From Limnanthes douglasii subsp. nivea (Eukaryota; Streptophyta; Magnoliopsida; Brassicales; Limnanthaceae), in contig JAUPFV010000001.1 of assembly GCA_036936605.1 (NCBI GenBank), forward strand, positions 73,303,910-73,367,909: a stretch of DNA of 64,000 nt, read 5' to 3'. The notes beneath the pieces were generated by a model. The model saw nothing but the letters and a program-made list of their open reading frames with translations. It had not been told where the DNA came from and searched no databases. The position numbers were made by a program, and so were the translations under genes. Positions 52,785-63,944 of the stretch are shown here, piece by piece (position 1 is the first letter of the stretch; the number at the start of each line of letters is the position of its first letter).

Positions 52785-53399
52785 GACTTCTGTCTTATTA
52801 TTTGTTATAGTTGTTTATGTTTATATGTATGACTTTTATATTTAATGTACTAATAATACTACCGCTGTTTTTATTTTTTAAAGTTTTTATAATGTTAAGT
52901 CATATAAAATTATTAAAATTATATTTAAGTAGTTAACAAATTTAATGATACCAGATCACAAAATGTAAGAGTAAATTAATGTACGCAAAGAAGTTTTTGG
53001 TTGAGGCAGTATAAGTGATTAATCTTAATGTTAGGGCTTTCCAAAATAATTTTCAAATTAACAAAAATTACTTTAGAAATAAGTTTTTTTTCTAAATAGA
53101 AGCATGTGTAAAATTTATCTCAAATTACAAAAATATTTAAAATACAACATAATACAACTCATTCAAATCTGAAACTATTTCAAATAAATCTAAAAAATCT
53201 ATAAAAGTTCTAAAAAACACGAAAATAGATGTTCGGGGCTCTAAACTCCAGCCCTCGTCACATTTTCGACATTCGACGGATTCGTCGAGATCTTCAGTTT
53301 TAGTACTTGAAGTGGTCCAAATCCGGTATTCGGTGCAGTAACAAGACCCGTTTGTGTTTGTCCGAAATCGTTAGGTAGCTATGGGCTTTTTGGACCATA
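52785..53399. other. AT-rich spacer and probable gypsy 3' sequence
   Basis: The right half may belong to the gypsy integrase tail that follows on the minus strand. Nothing else is recognised. Confidence 0.4.
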
Positions 53400-54150
53400 C
53401 TATTCACTACGGGGGATAATTCACCCTTGAATTATCAGCTTTGTTGTCATCAACAATTTCGCTCAAATACAGTAGGTGCTTCACGTTAAAAGACATCATG
53501 GTTTTCACATGGTTGGGAAGCTTCAACTTGTATGCATTTGGGTTAATATTTTTCATAACTTTGTACGGGCCCACCTTTGTTGCAGCCAGGTTGTTTTACT
53601 CATGTGCAGGCTAACGATCTCTGGTCAAGACAACCTTCACAAAATCGTCAATTTCAAATTCAACTAAGTGACATTTTATATTTGCAGCAGCTTTGTATTT
53701 TTCACTCGTTCCCTCAAGATGCTTCCTCGTAGCCTCCTGAATTTTCCATAACTAAGGAATCACGCTCTTGACCTTAACATAACCTTGTCTATAGCTAGAA
53801 ATTCCAAGTCTGTAGGACCCTCCAGATTATAGCCGTAAACCACCAAGAACCGAATATGACTTGTACTTGTTTTGTGGTGTCTGTTGTAGGATAATTCAAC
53901 ATGATAGAGCCTTGAATTCCACAACTTCAAGTTTCTAGCCACTTATGTACCCAACATTTTTCCCAAAGTCCGGTTTGTTACCTCTATTTGCCCATCCGTT
54001 TGTGGGTGATAGACACTACTAAAGCTCAATTTTGTATTGGTAAAATGCCACAAACTCCTCAAAAAATGACGAATAAACTGAGGATCTCTGTCAGAGATGA
54101 TGGTCATATAAAATCCATACAAACGGTAGACCTCTTTTAATTACAAAGTC
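53400..54150 (-). pseudogene. Gypsy relic 3: integrase fragment
   Basis: On the minus strand: RDPQFIRHFLRSLWHF, YHPQTDGQIEVTNRTLGKML, then LYHVELSYNRHHKT and VVYGYN, matching the second half of the integrase core of chromovirus-like plant gypsy elements. The second catalytic D and the E are both present. Further on, VGPYKVMKNINPNAYKLKLP is the GPY/F module, followed by FNVKHL. Several stops break it. The sequence changes abruptly near 54.15 kb, so RT and RNase H are absent. This lineage differs from the gypsy relic at 56-60 kb. Confidence 0.82.
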
Positions 54151-55805
54151 GCGACATTGACAGTGTTAAGGGAAAATTTACCAAGTATTTCTCAAATACT
54201 AACTTTATTGATTCGATAAGAAAATATGGTTTTAAATAATCTTAATCTTATTTATACTTCTTACAAATCAATTTCATTTTCACATTGATTACATAATTTC
54301 ACTAATTACGATAGTGGATCTATATTTATAGTGTGAACATATAATCATGGTCATTACTCTGGTCATGGTGCGTTAGGTGGGTTGTCTAGTCAATAGTTCT
54401 TTTAGTAAGTGTTAAGTTTATTTATGATATCTTCATTAGGCGTCGCTGGTGAGTGAGCTTTACATGCATCGGTAGATGCGTGTTATTCCTCGATGGGTCT
54501 CATTTTGTCCGCCACTTTTGATGTGTGGCCTCTACTCGACGGGGCCTCTGCTAGGTAAGATCATGATTGTGCTTGCGTTGTTTTATGACATATGCTCGGT
54601 TTCTTTATTGGTTGGGCAATCATTGATCTGGTCTCATTGATGTTTCTTATGACTTATGCTCGATTAATTTTCGTTAGATGACATCGATGTCTCTCTTTTG
54701 GGCCTCGATGCGATTGTCAGTGATGATCTTGTTTGATGGTTTGCATGCTATCTTACAATAACATGGATACCCCTCGAATCTCCTTCATTCATTCGTCGTT
54801 GATCGTCCTTTCCATTTAATTTAGTCTTTATTACGTCACATCCTGCTCAATGAACTATGTATTGATAATAACGATCTTATTAGGGCTCCCCCTAGTCCAT
54901 TGAGTAGGATTTAAAAATGCACTTAATGGAATAACTTACAATGGGAGAATAGATGTGAAGTTTGAGGTTCGCGTACCACGACGTGCTAGGAAATGATGTG
55001 ACGTAATGTTGGTGTTGGTGACATGTATCATTTGAAGAAACGCGCGTGCACTTTGGTGATATTGACACCAAGATATTAAATAGATTGTACCGTTATGATT
55101 CTTGTAAAGTGTCTAAGTTTAATTAATGAAAGAATAACAAGTCCAATCACACATGAGGGCATATAATTTCACACGCTAAAACAACTACAAATCAAGTTAT
55201 AAGAATTTTAGGTATTTCGTTGCGATTTCAAAGGAAAGAGAATTTTCTTTCTGTTGTGGAACGTAAAAGCCCATCGTTGATCGCAACAGAAGATTTCTCA
55301 GGTAACAAAGTTATGTTGATTATGTATTTAATGATTATGCATCATGCATAGAAATACCAATGGGCGGTATTAAGTTTTATCTAGAAACTACTGTAGATAG
55401 TATCATTGTTGGTTGGTGGCCTGAATACTTCCCTGCATGTTGTTTTGCTTGAGAAAAACTAAATAAGATAATAACTTATTCTTATAATTTTTATTACATT
55501 ATTGCAGTCACTCAGTCTATGACCCTAAAAAGAATTATGAAGAGGAAAGAGAAATCCAATTATGTCGGTAGTGAGGGCACATAATCTAAATTCGAATGTA
55601 CTTAGTTTCTAGATGAGTATTTTACCAAGGTGACACCCAAATAGGGGTACTTAACATAAGAAGGGCTTCATCAATTTAGAATTAGGTATGGTATTTCCAA
55701 CGACGTTATAATGAGGGTGCCATATTTGAAAACCTGTATGTACACCACTATCTTTGATTATGGTCTTTACCTACCCATGTCTTTCTTCCTTTGTGACTTC
55801 TTTAG

Positions 55806-55867
<62 letters not shown>

Positions 55868-56462
55868 CTACGCAGCTAACAACCAATGGTTGGATTGTGT
55901 TATTAAAACTTAATCTTGTTTGTATGTACTTTAACGGATGGTGTGAAGATTATGATTAGCTATTATGTATGACTTGTATGATTGTTGTCTGCTATTAAAA
56001 GATTTGATGTGAAGAAAACTTTAGACTTATTCAAAAGGGAGATAGATGTGTTTGTTCAACTTTTGTTGTGTCATAACATTTCCTTACAATGTCAGGCGCA
56101 GTATGGCCCATCGCGTAGGTGTACCCCTCGGTTAAGTCACCAGAGAGACCAATTCAGCCGACTGCATAACCTTGTCGGCTTTTAATAATTCGCATATTAA
56201 TACCGGTACAAGGCATTGGGCACAGTCTGACCCTTACCTACCTATATGGGCGTGGCCCATTCTGTAGCCCATAGGCGTGGCTAGTGCCCCGTTCACATAA
56301 TTGTAAAGATAAAGAGAATTATAAAACAAACACATCTATTGGAGAGAGCGACAACATTTCATTATAAGGAAAAGAATTTGATGTCTCATTAAAAAAAACC
56401 CTTGCGCCATCAGAAGGGAAAAATAGTGCACCGGTACATTGTATAGCTTAGTGATACAACTT
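54151..56462. other. Unassigned region, possibly gypsy LTR material, with a TA microsatellite
   Basis: No coding motifs were found. The composition around 54.4-54.9 kb (repeated TCGATG and GGCCTC words) is more GC-rich than its surroundings, as LTRs often are, but I found no second copy to prove it. It includes the TA repeat at 55808-55864. Confidence 0.4.
55808..55864. repeat. (TA)n microsatellite
   Basis: About 28 uninterrupted TA units. The isoleucine/tyrosine-rich frame across it is accidental. Confidence 0.95.
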
Positions 56463-57242
56463 CAGTTGACTAAAATTCCAAGGATGTTTAAGGGTGTGTC
56501 TATCTTTTTCAGTGAGACGGTAGGCCCCATGATGCCCATTAGAGATGATATTGTACGGACCCTCCGAGTTGGGGTCCAGCTTTCTAACAACTCTATCCCT
56601 AGATTCTTTGAAATATTTTCTTCATAACAAGTTCACTAGTTTAGAGAGTACGTTGTCGCAATCTTGAATGAAAATGTCCAATCAAATAATCTTGTAAAGT
56701 TCTTCACATACACATGTTTGATCGCGACTTTCTTCAATGAGATCAACACTAATAGCTCGGTCGTCATCATTGGGAGTCTCAGAGTAAATGGAGATTCTGT
56801 GGCTTGGAATAATGACCTCCGTTAGTACCACAACAGTGTCGTTCGGTCGTGGAAAAGGAGTTTCAGTTGTTGATGTGCGCGGTGTAGGGCGGTATACCCA
56901 CAATACCTTAGAGAGGTTATCACTCCTTCCAATTTCTTCTTGATACCATCCATCATTATTCGATTGGTGACTTCAACTTGTCCATTTTCATAAGAATAAT
57001 AAGGAGTGGAGATATGTTGTTTGATGCCACAATGCTTGCAGAATATGGCGACTACTTGATTTTGAAATTAGGGGCCGTTGTCCATTATCAGCACCCAAGG
57101 TATGCCAAACCGAGCAAGTATCTAGTGAGGCATGAGCCCTCATACGTGATAGAGAATTGGCCTCAACCCACTTAGTAAAGTAATCAATAACTACCACTAA
57201 CAATTGTTGGTTCCCTGTAACCATCAGCAGAGGTCCAACCAA
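56463..57242 (-). pseudogene. Gypsy relic 4 integrase core and C-terminal module
   Basis: The core starts with GPLLMVTGNQQLLVVVIDYF then TKWVEANSL, whose aspartate is the first catalytic residue. ADNGQRPLIS carries the second. After the core a run with KVLWVYRPTPRTSTTETPF matches the T-G-E-T-P-F region. The end reads PYNIISNGHHGAYRLTEKD, the GPY/F module. Stops and shifts abound. Confidence 0.8.
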
Positions 57243-57251
57243 ATTGAGGCC

Positions 57252-57600
57252 TCACTTATCGAAATGGCATATGATTGGGTTTGAACCCATTGGTTTGCTT
57301 AGAAGATGACCAGTATTAGAAAAATTTTGGTATAAATGGCATTGGTGGATAATGCACTCCGCCCTGATACCAGCTTGGGCCAGTAATAACCAGCAACAAG
57401 AAACCGACAAGATATGGCTACAGTGACCATAATGTGCTCCTGCATTGCCCGAATGTAACTCATGAAGAACCATGATAGCTTTCCCTTGACTTAAGAAGCG
57501 TAATAGTAGTTGTATTGCACTTTTTTTATAAATAACATTATCCAATATGCAATATTTATCAACACGCAGATGTAAATCCATAGCAAATACTTTCTATAAA
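57252..57600 (-). pseudogene. Gypsy relic 4 integrase zinc-binding domain
   Basis: The 109-residue frame reads VIYKKSAIQLLLRFLSQGKA, then VLHELHSGNAGAHYGH, the H-x-G-x-x-G-x-H region of the H-H-C-C integrase entry domain. The later CIIHQCHLYQNF corresponds to the C-x-x-C part, one cysteine being changed. It ends just before the core frame. Confidence 0.78.
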
Positions 57601-58101
57601 GGGAGGGTACCGTCACTTAAATAGAGAAAATAAGGCCGCCACAAGTCAAGAGTAGTGTCGATTGAGAAAATATTTTTCTGGAGTCCTTAAATTTCGTGGT
57701 TGGGTGATCCCGCAATAGTACCAATGGATGTTCCGTGAGGCCGTGACATGAGCCAAGACATTGGATGCATATTTATCAAGGTCGGAAGCCTGCTCGTAAT
57801 TAACTAGCTAAAACTTATAGCCACATTCCTTTAAAGTGATGAGATATCTGCACATTCCATTTTTCTTGGCATCGTAGGTACCATTAGCTTGATTGATGAC
57901 TAACTGTGAATTAGATCTAATATGGAGCATTTTAGCTCAACATATATGGGCTAACCTAATTCCTCCAATGATTACTTCATATTATGTCACGTTATTAGAG
58001 ACCGAAAAGTTAAAGGAGATGACTTTTCAGATTTCCTCCCTTGTAGGAAGCTTCATAATTATACCAGGTCTGCCACTTGATGTACTTGATAATATATGTG
58101 C

Positions 58102-58640
58102 TTATATTATCCACTCCAACTCAGAGGAAGCTGGAGAGTGGTCAATTGTTTCCATCTCACATGAAGGTGTGGATAATTCTGTTATGAAGTAGGCGACGCT
58201 TTGTCCCTTAATCGTCGTTCGTGGTTTAATCTTGATGTCGTATTCGTCTAGCTCGATGGACCATTTGGTAAGGCGGCCGAAAACATCCGGCCTCTGTAAT
58301 TTATTATGTATGGGAAAAGAAGTTCGCACTGTGATCATGTGGCCCTGAAAATAAGGGCACATTCTGCGAGCATCCACCACAAGTCATAAGAAGAGCTTAT
58401 CCAGGTTAAGGTAGCGAGTCTCAACATCTAACAAGGTCTTGATTATATAGTAGACGAGGTGTTATGTGACATCGGTCTCTCGGATGAGGACATCAGTAAA
58501 TCCAAAAGGCGAAACAAATGATAAAGGTACAAAAGCTCACTTATTGTAGGTGCGGATAGGATCTCTGGCGATGGCAGATAAGTTTAAGTGCGAAAAAGAC
58601 TGCGGCTCACTCATCATTCATGTCTAACTATTTTTTTTCC
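58102..58640 (-). pseudogene. Gypsy relic 4 RNase H
   Basis: The reading YYIIKTLLDVETRYLNLDKL, then ARRMCPYFQGHMITVRTSF, FGRLTKWSIELDEYDIKIKP and GQSVAYFITEL, matches the plant gypsy RNase H region; A-D-F in the last motif is A-Y-F here. The domain lies between RT and integrase as expected. Confidence 0.82.
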
Positions 58641-58679
58641 GCGAACCACTTCGAAAAGAGGGCGAGTTTTATCAGATGC

Positions 58680-59330
58680 TTGTGAGATGAAAGTGGATAG
58701 TGTTGCGAGGTGCCCGTTAAACATTGAACCTCTTTTATATTTTCGGTGGCTCCATCTGGATTAATTCCCTTAACTGCACAGGATCCAATTCAATCCCCCT
58801 TTTGCTGAAGACATAACCCAAGAAATTTCCACTACGAACCCCAACAAACACTTGAGCGGATTTATGTTGAGATTATACTTACATAAGACGGTGAAAATTT
58901 TACTCACCACTTCCAGCTGTTACACAACTATGTTGGTTTTGACAACCACATCGTTGATGTATGCATCTATATGGCGCCCCAGTTGATGTTTGAAGATTTG
59001 ATTGATGAGGCGTTGGTCCGTAGATCCAACATTTTTAATCCAAAAGACATAACAGTATAGGAGTATAACTCCCGCTCTATTTGAAATGTCGTATGATCCT
59101 CATCCTTCTGGTGCAAGCGGATTTAAATATAGCCAGAATATGCATCCATGAACGATAGATATTTGCATCGAAGGGTGAAATTAAACTAGCTGATCAATAC
59201 GAGGTAAGGGGAAGGCGCCATTTGATCAAGCTTGATTCAGGTCGGTAAATTCAATGCACATGCACCACTGCCCCCCCCCCCCCCCCCTTCTGCCCCCCCC
59301 CCCCCCCTTCTTGTTAACTATCATAGAATT
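58680..59330 (-). pseudogene. Gypsy relic 4 reverse transcriptase with altered catalytic box and G-tracts
   Basis: Recognisable pieces on the minus strand are MCIEFTDLNQA, FPLPRID, STDQRLINQIFKHQLGRHID and AYINDVVVKT. The catalytic Y-V-D-D is YIND at 58950-58961, so one aspartate is lost. Later NINPLKCLLGF matches the L-N-P-x-K-C-x-F-G motif. The segment before MCIEF, normally K-N-G-K-W-R, has been replaced by two poly-G tracts on this strand. Confidence 0.8.
59271..59307. repeat. Poly-C / poly-G double tract
   Basis: Seventeen C, then TTCTG, then fifteen C on the plus strand. It interrupts the gypsy RT. Confidence 0.9.
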
Positions 59331-59649
59331 TGCGACCCATACTCGACACCGGGTGCGACATATGTTCCTGAGCCGAGATAATTTTTCGAATTCATTGCTA
59401 ACGACCTCCTACTGATCTATTGAAAATGACTTACGCTTTTACCTAAGAGGCTAAACATATCGATCTATCGTTAATTCATAGAAAATTGTAAAGAGATCAA
59501 CCCCTGACATGTCACTTGCTACCGATGCAAAAATATCCAATCTTTGTTGCAATAAATTTATCAAAGAACTTCTAAAAACAGAATCCAAACTTTTATCTAT
59601 ATGTAACACACGCCCCTGTGCCACTAGTTCATCATTTGCATCCTTTGCA

Positions 59650-60120
59650 TTATAATTTGATCGTTAATATTCTTAGGATCATCCGTGGGGTTAGGAAAGG
59701 GGGGTATGTTTTTTGGTTTGGTTGGGTTTCCCTCCCAAATTAATTGATATCGTATCGGTTTGGTGGGGTTAACCGTCATTAAGTAATAGGTCATGACGGT
59801 TCACTGGATTCCCATTATAATTCCCACTAAATTGCGCACTGTATACTTAATGCATTGGTAGAGAGTGCAGGGAATAGCCTCTATTTGTTGCAGCCATGGT
59901 CGTCCAATAATGGCGTGAGATGAGCTTGGGGCATCAAAAATCATAAAAAAAAAAGTGTTTTGGTTTCCCTCTTCGTAGCCACGTGTCCAACTTTCACCAC
60001 GAGGTTAACCTCGCCAACACACTACGATGTCTTGCCTCCATATCCAATCAACGTTCGTTGGTTAGATTGATACGGTAGCACCTCCAACATTCAATCATAA
60101 CTTGCTTTAAAGGTGATATT
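59650..60120 (-). pseudogene. Gypsy relic 4 protease-like region
   Basis: The minus strand reads IGYGGKTS, then FFLMIFDAPSSSHAIIGRPW, LQQIEAIPCTLYQCIKYTV and a T-Y-Y-L-x block. This matches the conserved end of the plant gypsy protease region (V-D-x-P-x-x-Y-N-x-I-L-G-R-P). It is cut at 60120 by the inserted LTR. Confidence 0.78.
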
Positions 60121-60539
60121 TGGTGAGGTTTATTTTTGTCTGAAGGTAAGTTTATAATTTATGTTTAGAGTTTTGTGGAGTTTTGTGAGTATTTAATGTT
60201 TGGGTAGAATGTAGAGGGAGAATTAAGCTCCCTGGTTGTATTTAATTTTCATTACCCTCATTTAATGTTGGTGGTTGGGTATTTATACCCTTATATTTGG
60301 GCCACATGGGCTTTCGGGTTGTGTTTAATGGACTCGGGTCGAGTTTAAGGACCCATTAGTTCTAAGTAAGGAAACAGGCGGCTTAGTCAAAAAGTGATTA
60401 GGTTTTAAGTACTTTAGTTCTGTTCGGATAGTTCAATGGATGAGGGTGTCCGAACTGCCCCTGTCCGGTAAGGTGGACATTGTCCGAATTGACCCTGTCC
60501 GGTTCCCATGAAATGTGGTGACAAAATCCGGACTCATCA
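60121..60539 (+). repeat. 5' LTR of the right-edge element
   Basis: Begins TGGTGAGGTTTATTTTTG and ends GGACTCATCA. It contains GGGTATTTATACCCTTATAT (TATA-like) at about 60277-60297 and several TGTCCGAA / TGTCCGG words at 60420-60510. It aligns with the solo LTR in copia A over its full length. Confidence 0.88.
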
Positions 60540-60985
60540 GTAGCCCCTTTTTTAGGTGGTGTTCAAAAACCTTTAATAGACCCAAAAAACAGTCTGTTGT
60601 TGGTGACAGTTACATCCGGACAGGTCCTTCGAACTGTGTTATAGCTTTATCCGGACTGAAAAAAGTTTTTGGAACTAAACGGTTTCTTGTCAGAGTTCGT
60701 GGGACAGGTGTCTCTCTTTGGTTCGTTATTTCAGCCGTTTTTTCACCTAGAATTTCGCTCCCACCTTCTCTAAAATGTAATCTCTTCATTTAATGAAGAT
60801 GACATCAGCGTCGTTCCCTAATCATTGCAATCCTTTCGAATTATCCTAGGTATCAAAGCACCTTTTTGTGTGTTTACTATAAACTAAGCACTTCTTTATC
60901 GTTTTACCATCATCTTCATACTTACTTTGCTAAATCTCAGAGCTTTCTCTCTCAAACACAAATTCTTCTTTTTGGTTGTGAGTTT

Positions 60986-61531
60986 ATGTTCACAACTAGG
61001 AACGCTTTAATCAAAGGTGGGTGGCTTAACCTATCAGAGTTAGAAAGGGCTAAAAAAGTCGAAAGAGAAAGGCGCATTGCTGCTGGCCTTCCTACTTCCC
61101 CTGTCGACAAACCAAAAATTTCAAGCACAGAGCCTGACCAGGGCTCTTCTTCAATCAGGAGTATTAAACCGACGAGATTATTTCAAACCAATCTTTCGCC
61201 AATTGTTTCAGGCTCGTCGGTTAAGGAATTAGAGCCCACTGTTGAACCAGGGTAAGCAGTTACCAGTTTCAAGAAGCCTTCCCCATTTATTGCCATGAGA
61301 TCAGATGCAGATGTCTCTCCCAATAAACTAGTTGACCAGAGAAGAGGTCGCCTGGTAAAAGGGCAGGCTTCAAAAGGTACACCTTCAAAATCAAGGGCCA
61401 AAGACAGCAACACGGGGTCAGAGGCACCTATAAAAGTTCATAAGGACAAGCTGTCCGGACCGGACGTATCTAGCTCAAGCCTCCAAAAAGAAACCACCGC
61501 ATTTGAGCCCCAGTCGGAGGTCAGAGTTTAG
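60986..61531 (+). pseudogene. Right-edge element, N-terminal part of the internal protein
   Basis: The likely start is the ATG at 60986 (MFTTRNALIK). The region is rich in serine, lysine and proline with low sequence complexity: LSELERAKKVERERRIAAGL, then short charged blocks. A stop at 61253-61255 and another at 61529-61531 interrupt the same frame. No domain is recognised. It is 5' of the Transposase_28-like part. Confidence 0.65.
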
Positions 61532-61998
61532 GAAAGCATTGAAGCCCAACAATCCGGAGGTCAGACTGAACCAACTCTTAACTCCCCTCACCCAGAAACA
61601 ACTGAAAATCCCTCCTTGGTAATGGAGGAAGTAATGGAGGACTTTGTTGAAGAGGCTCCGTTCGAGTCCGAAGTCTCCAGACAAATGAGTGATTCTGGTG
61701 CTGCCAAGAAGGATAAAGGCAAAGAAAAGCTATGCCTAAGGCATCCGGATCTACCGGAGATCCTTTAGGGAAACGTTGGACCTTCTTTCCACAAGGTCAG
61801 TGTTAAGTACTTACTTGCTTTGCAAAAAATTAATTATGCCTTCATCCACACAGCCGAACTGGGTCGGATGCGAACAAAGTGGGGGATTCCGGAGAATGTA
61901 AAAATAAGGATCCCAATTGACCCTGAAACACCGATGGACTGTAAGCTTAGCGAAGTGGTCATCTTCACTGAATTTTTAAGTGGGGACTAAGGTTTCCC
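61532..61998 (+). pseudogene. Right-edge element, degenerate linker
   Basis: Acidic and proline-rich text broken by stops and shifts joins the N-terminal part to the main domain. Near 61850-61990 the reading becomes similar to the start of the Transposase_28-like domain (TELGRMRTKWGIPENVKIRI), then a TAA at 61988-61990. Confidence 0.55.
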
Positions 61999-62988
61999 TT
62001 GGATCTGGAGATAGTAAAATATTTCCAGCTCATCAAGCTTTGCCCAAGTCAACTGAGTCCTAATGCCTGGTACACCCTCATGGCCTATATCATGGCCTCC
62101 AGGCTCTCCAAAATACCTCTTCCAATAGAGGAATTCACAGCTGTGGCCAACGTCTGCAGAAATCCCCATATTCCCTTCTATCACTTCAACATGGGTGACA
62201 ACTACAAAGCAGTAGATGACCTGCTCGAGTCGGAGAGAAATTGGAGGACTAGCTTCTTGTTCGTGAGTGGCGCTTGGGAAAATGGGAGGAAGATCAAAGC
62301 CGGAGTCAACCCGAGTCTCCTCACCAGCAGGTGGCGAAGTGATAGTAAGAATCCCACCTTCCATTCTCATTTTTATTTTTATCAAATTTGTTTAACTGAC
62401 TTGTCTTGTCTCTCTTTCTCTCCTTTTTTTACAGTGCTTCCCAAAGACTTCAATGATTACTTAAAGGCTGGGCAGACTACTTACACCAAGATAAACACTT
62501 GGGCTGCTGAAAAGTGGGATAATCACTTCCACAACGCCTTTACTAGAGGCAATCTTGCAAGGTCTCACCTATGGAACACTACTAACCAGAGGGACTTAAC
62601 TTGGGAGGAACTTACCACTCCACCCCCTCCGGATGTAGTCCTTAGAAGAACACATGCACCAGACGGGTCACTGTACTTGCCAGGTGGAGCCAAGGCCCCA
62701 AGTAAAATGAAAAGCAAAAAACGGAAGGGCAAGAAGAATGTGGTTGAAGCCAATCCTACTGAAGCGGAGGAAACTGTTTCAACAAACCAAGAGGGGCCAG
62801 TTCCACGTCAGATTGATGCTGCTCTTCTTGAAGCTGTGGAGTACGAGAGTACTAGAGAAGCGGCAGGATATCCAAAGCCTCCAAGGGTTCCTAAGAGGGA
62901 CAAGAAACGGGGAGCAGAAAGCAAGGACAGGAAGGCCAAGACAAAAAAGACGTCTAGGGGTGATGAAATTTCTCTCCGGCCTTCGTAG
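61999..62988 (+). pseudogene. Transposase_28-like ('putative gypsy type transposon') protein
   Basis: After a TAA at 61988-61990 the frame runs 329 codons. FQLIKLCPSQLSPNAWYTLM, then FTAVANVCRNPHIPFYHFN and ERNWRTSFLFVSGAW, match the family features L-x-P-N-x-W-x-x-L and W-x-x-x-F-F-x-V. Later text is lysine-rich with KMKSKKRKGKKN (possible nuclear localisation). A 90-nt intron-like segment (62345-62434) is in frame. The frame ends with TAG at 62986-62988, after which the same frame is open to about 63288. The family is named for its distribution in plant gypsy-type elements; a biochemical role is not established to my knowledge. Confidence 0.78.
62345..62434 (+). other. Candidate in-frame spliceosomal intron
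   Basis: GTAAGAATCC donor, a strong pyrimidine tract and the acceptor TTTTTTTACAG bound 90 nt without a stop in the coding frame. Both the retained and spliced forms keep the frame. Confidence 0.62.
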
Positions 62989-63669
62989 CCCTTCCCTTTT
63001 GTTCAGCCTACTGATCCAACAAGAGAAGAAGAGATCCCCAGTGACTTTCACACCGATGAGGTTGGAGGAGGAGACATTAGCATCAACGGTCTCGACATTA
63101 CAGGGTTTGATGGATTTGGTGATTATTTTGCAAACCTTCCCAGAGATAACTTTGCTGATCCCTACCTCCCTCCGAGCACTTCGAACACCGTTACCTTCAA
63201 TGGTAAAACTTTCACCGTTTCAAGTGAAAAAGATGTTATAACTCGCTCTATATTGAGTAATATTCAGCTAGTGCTGGTTCTGGAGAAATAAGTCTGAGGT
63301 CAGTCAGCAATCATTACTGCCCTTAATTCTGACAAGGAGACACTTTCCAATGACCTCCTCACTGCCACCCAAAATGCTGATGGTTTGAAGAGAGAAAATG
63401 AGGAGTTAAAGAAGAACCAGGAGGGCTGGGCCACAAAGGTAGCTACCCTAGAAGATACTATCAAATACCTCCGGGTGAAGCAGTCCGGGTTGGAGAAAGA
63501 TCTCTCCTCTTCAAAAGAGGAGATAAAGGCCAAGGACCAAGTCATTCATACTTTGACCAACGACAAGATCGCACTCGAAGACTCGGTGTCCAAGACTGCA
63601 GAGGAGAAAGTTGATCTGCTAAGGGAGCAAGAGGCAAAAATCCAAGCTAAGATTGATGCAACAATGTGA
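62989..63669 (+). pseudogene. Right-edge element, acidic region and coiled coil
   Basis: The same frame continues after TAG with an acidic, glycine-rich region (EVGGGDISINGLDITGFDGF). It then meets TAA and TGA at 63289-63297 and a long coiled coil at 63300-63669: SDKETLSNDL, RENEELKKNQ, ATLEDTIKYL, EKDLSSSKEEIKAKDQVIHT. Heptads with leucine, isoleucine and valine are evident. It suggests self-association, as in structural proteins of retroelement particles. Confidence 0.68.
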
Positions 63670-63944
63670 TAGACACTCAGGAGGAAATGTATGCCAAGGT
63701 GAATTCGGACATGGTCCTACTCTTTCATGAGAAGTTTCCGAAGAGGAATCTGGGGGACTTGTGGACTTTTGTAGAGTACCCCGACCTTCCCTTCCACACA
63801 ATGGCTGATGGAGACAAGCACGATTATTCTAGTGCTGACTTATCCGATGAAGAGGAGAACACCGGAGAGAGTCCAGACGAGGGAAATGATGACCTTAAGA
63901 AGAAAACGAGCGAGGTTGAGCCATCTTCAAAGGCTCAGTCTTAG
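63666..63944 (+). pseudogene. Right-edge element, C-terminal acidic tail
   Basis: After a one-base shift the reading gives MVLLFHEKFPKRNLGDLWTF, then an acidic, serine-rich tail (DLSDEEENTGESPDEGNDDL) ending with TAG at 63942-63944. The usual end of this protein type is acidic, so this is taken as the C-terminus. The sequence after it is non-coding up to the window edge. Confidence 0.6.

Larger units (their letters stand above)
56463..60120 (-). mobile_element. Gypsy relic 4: protease to integrase, cut by an LTR insertion
   Basis: In minus-strand order: protease-like region (60120-59650), RT (59330-58680), RNase H (58640-58100), integrase zinc-binding domain (57600-57252), integrase core (57242-56940) and C-terminal module (to 56463). 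The family resembles Tat/Ogre-type plant gypsy elements, like relic 1. The gag side is removed by the LTR that starts at 60121. Stops and shifts occur throughout. A 3' LTR was not identified. Confidence 0.82.

Noticed and set aside
55711..55959. Frame with an isoleucine/tyrosine repeat
   Set aside because: Produced by the TA microsatellite at 55808-55864.
60849..60862. GGTATCAAAGCACC as the primer binding site of the right-edge element
   Set aside because: It lies 310 bp inside the element, whereas the solo LTR shows that the LTR ends at 60539. It is probably coincidence or a relic.
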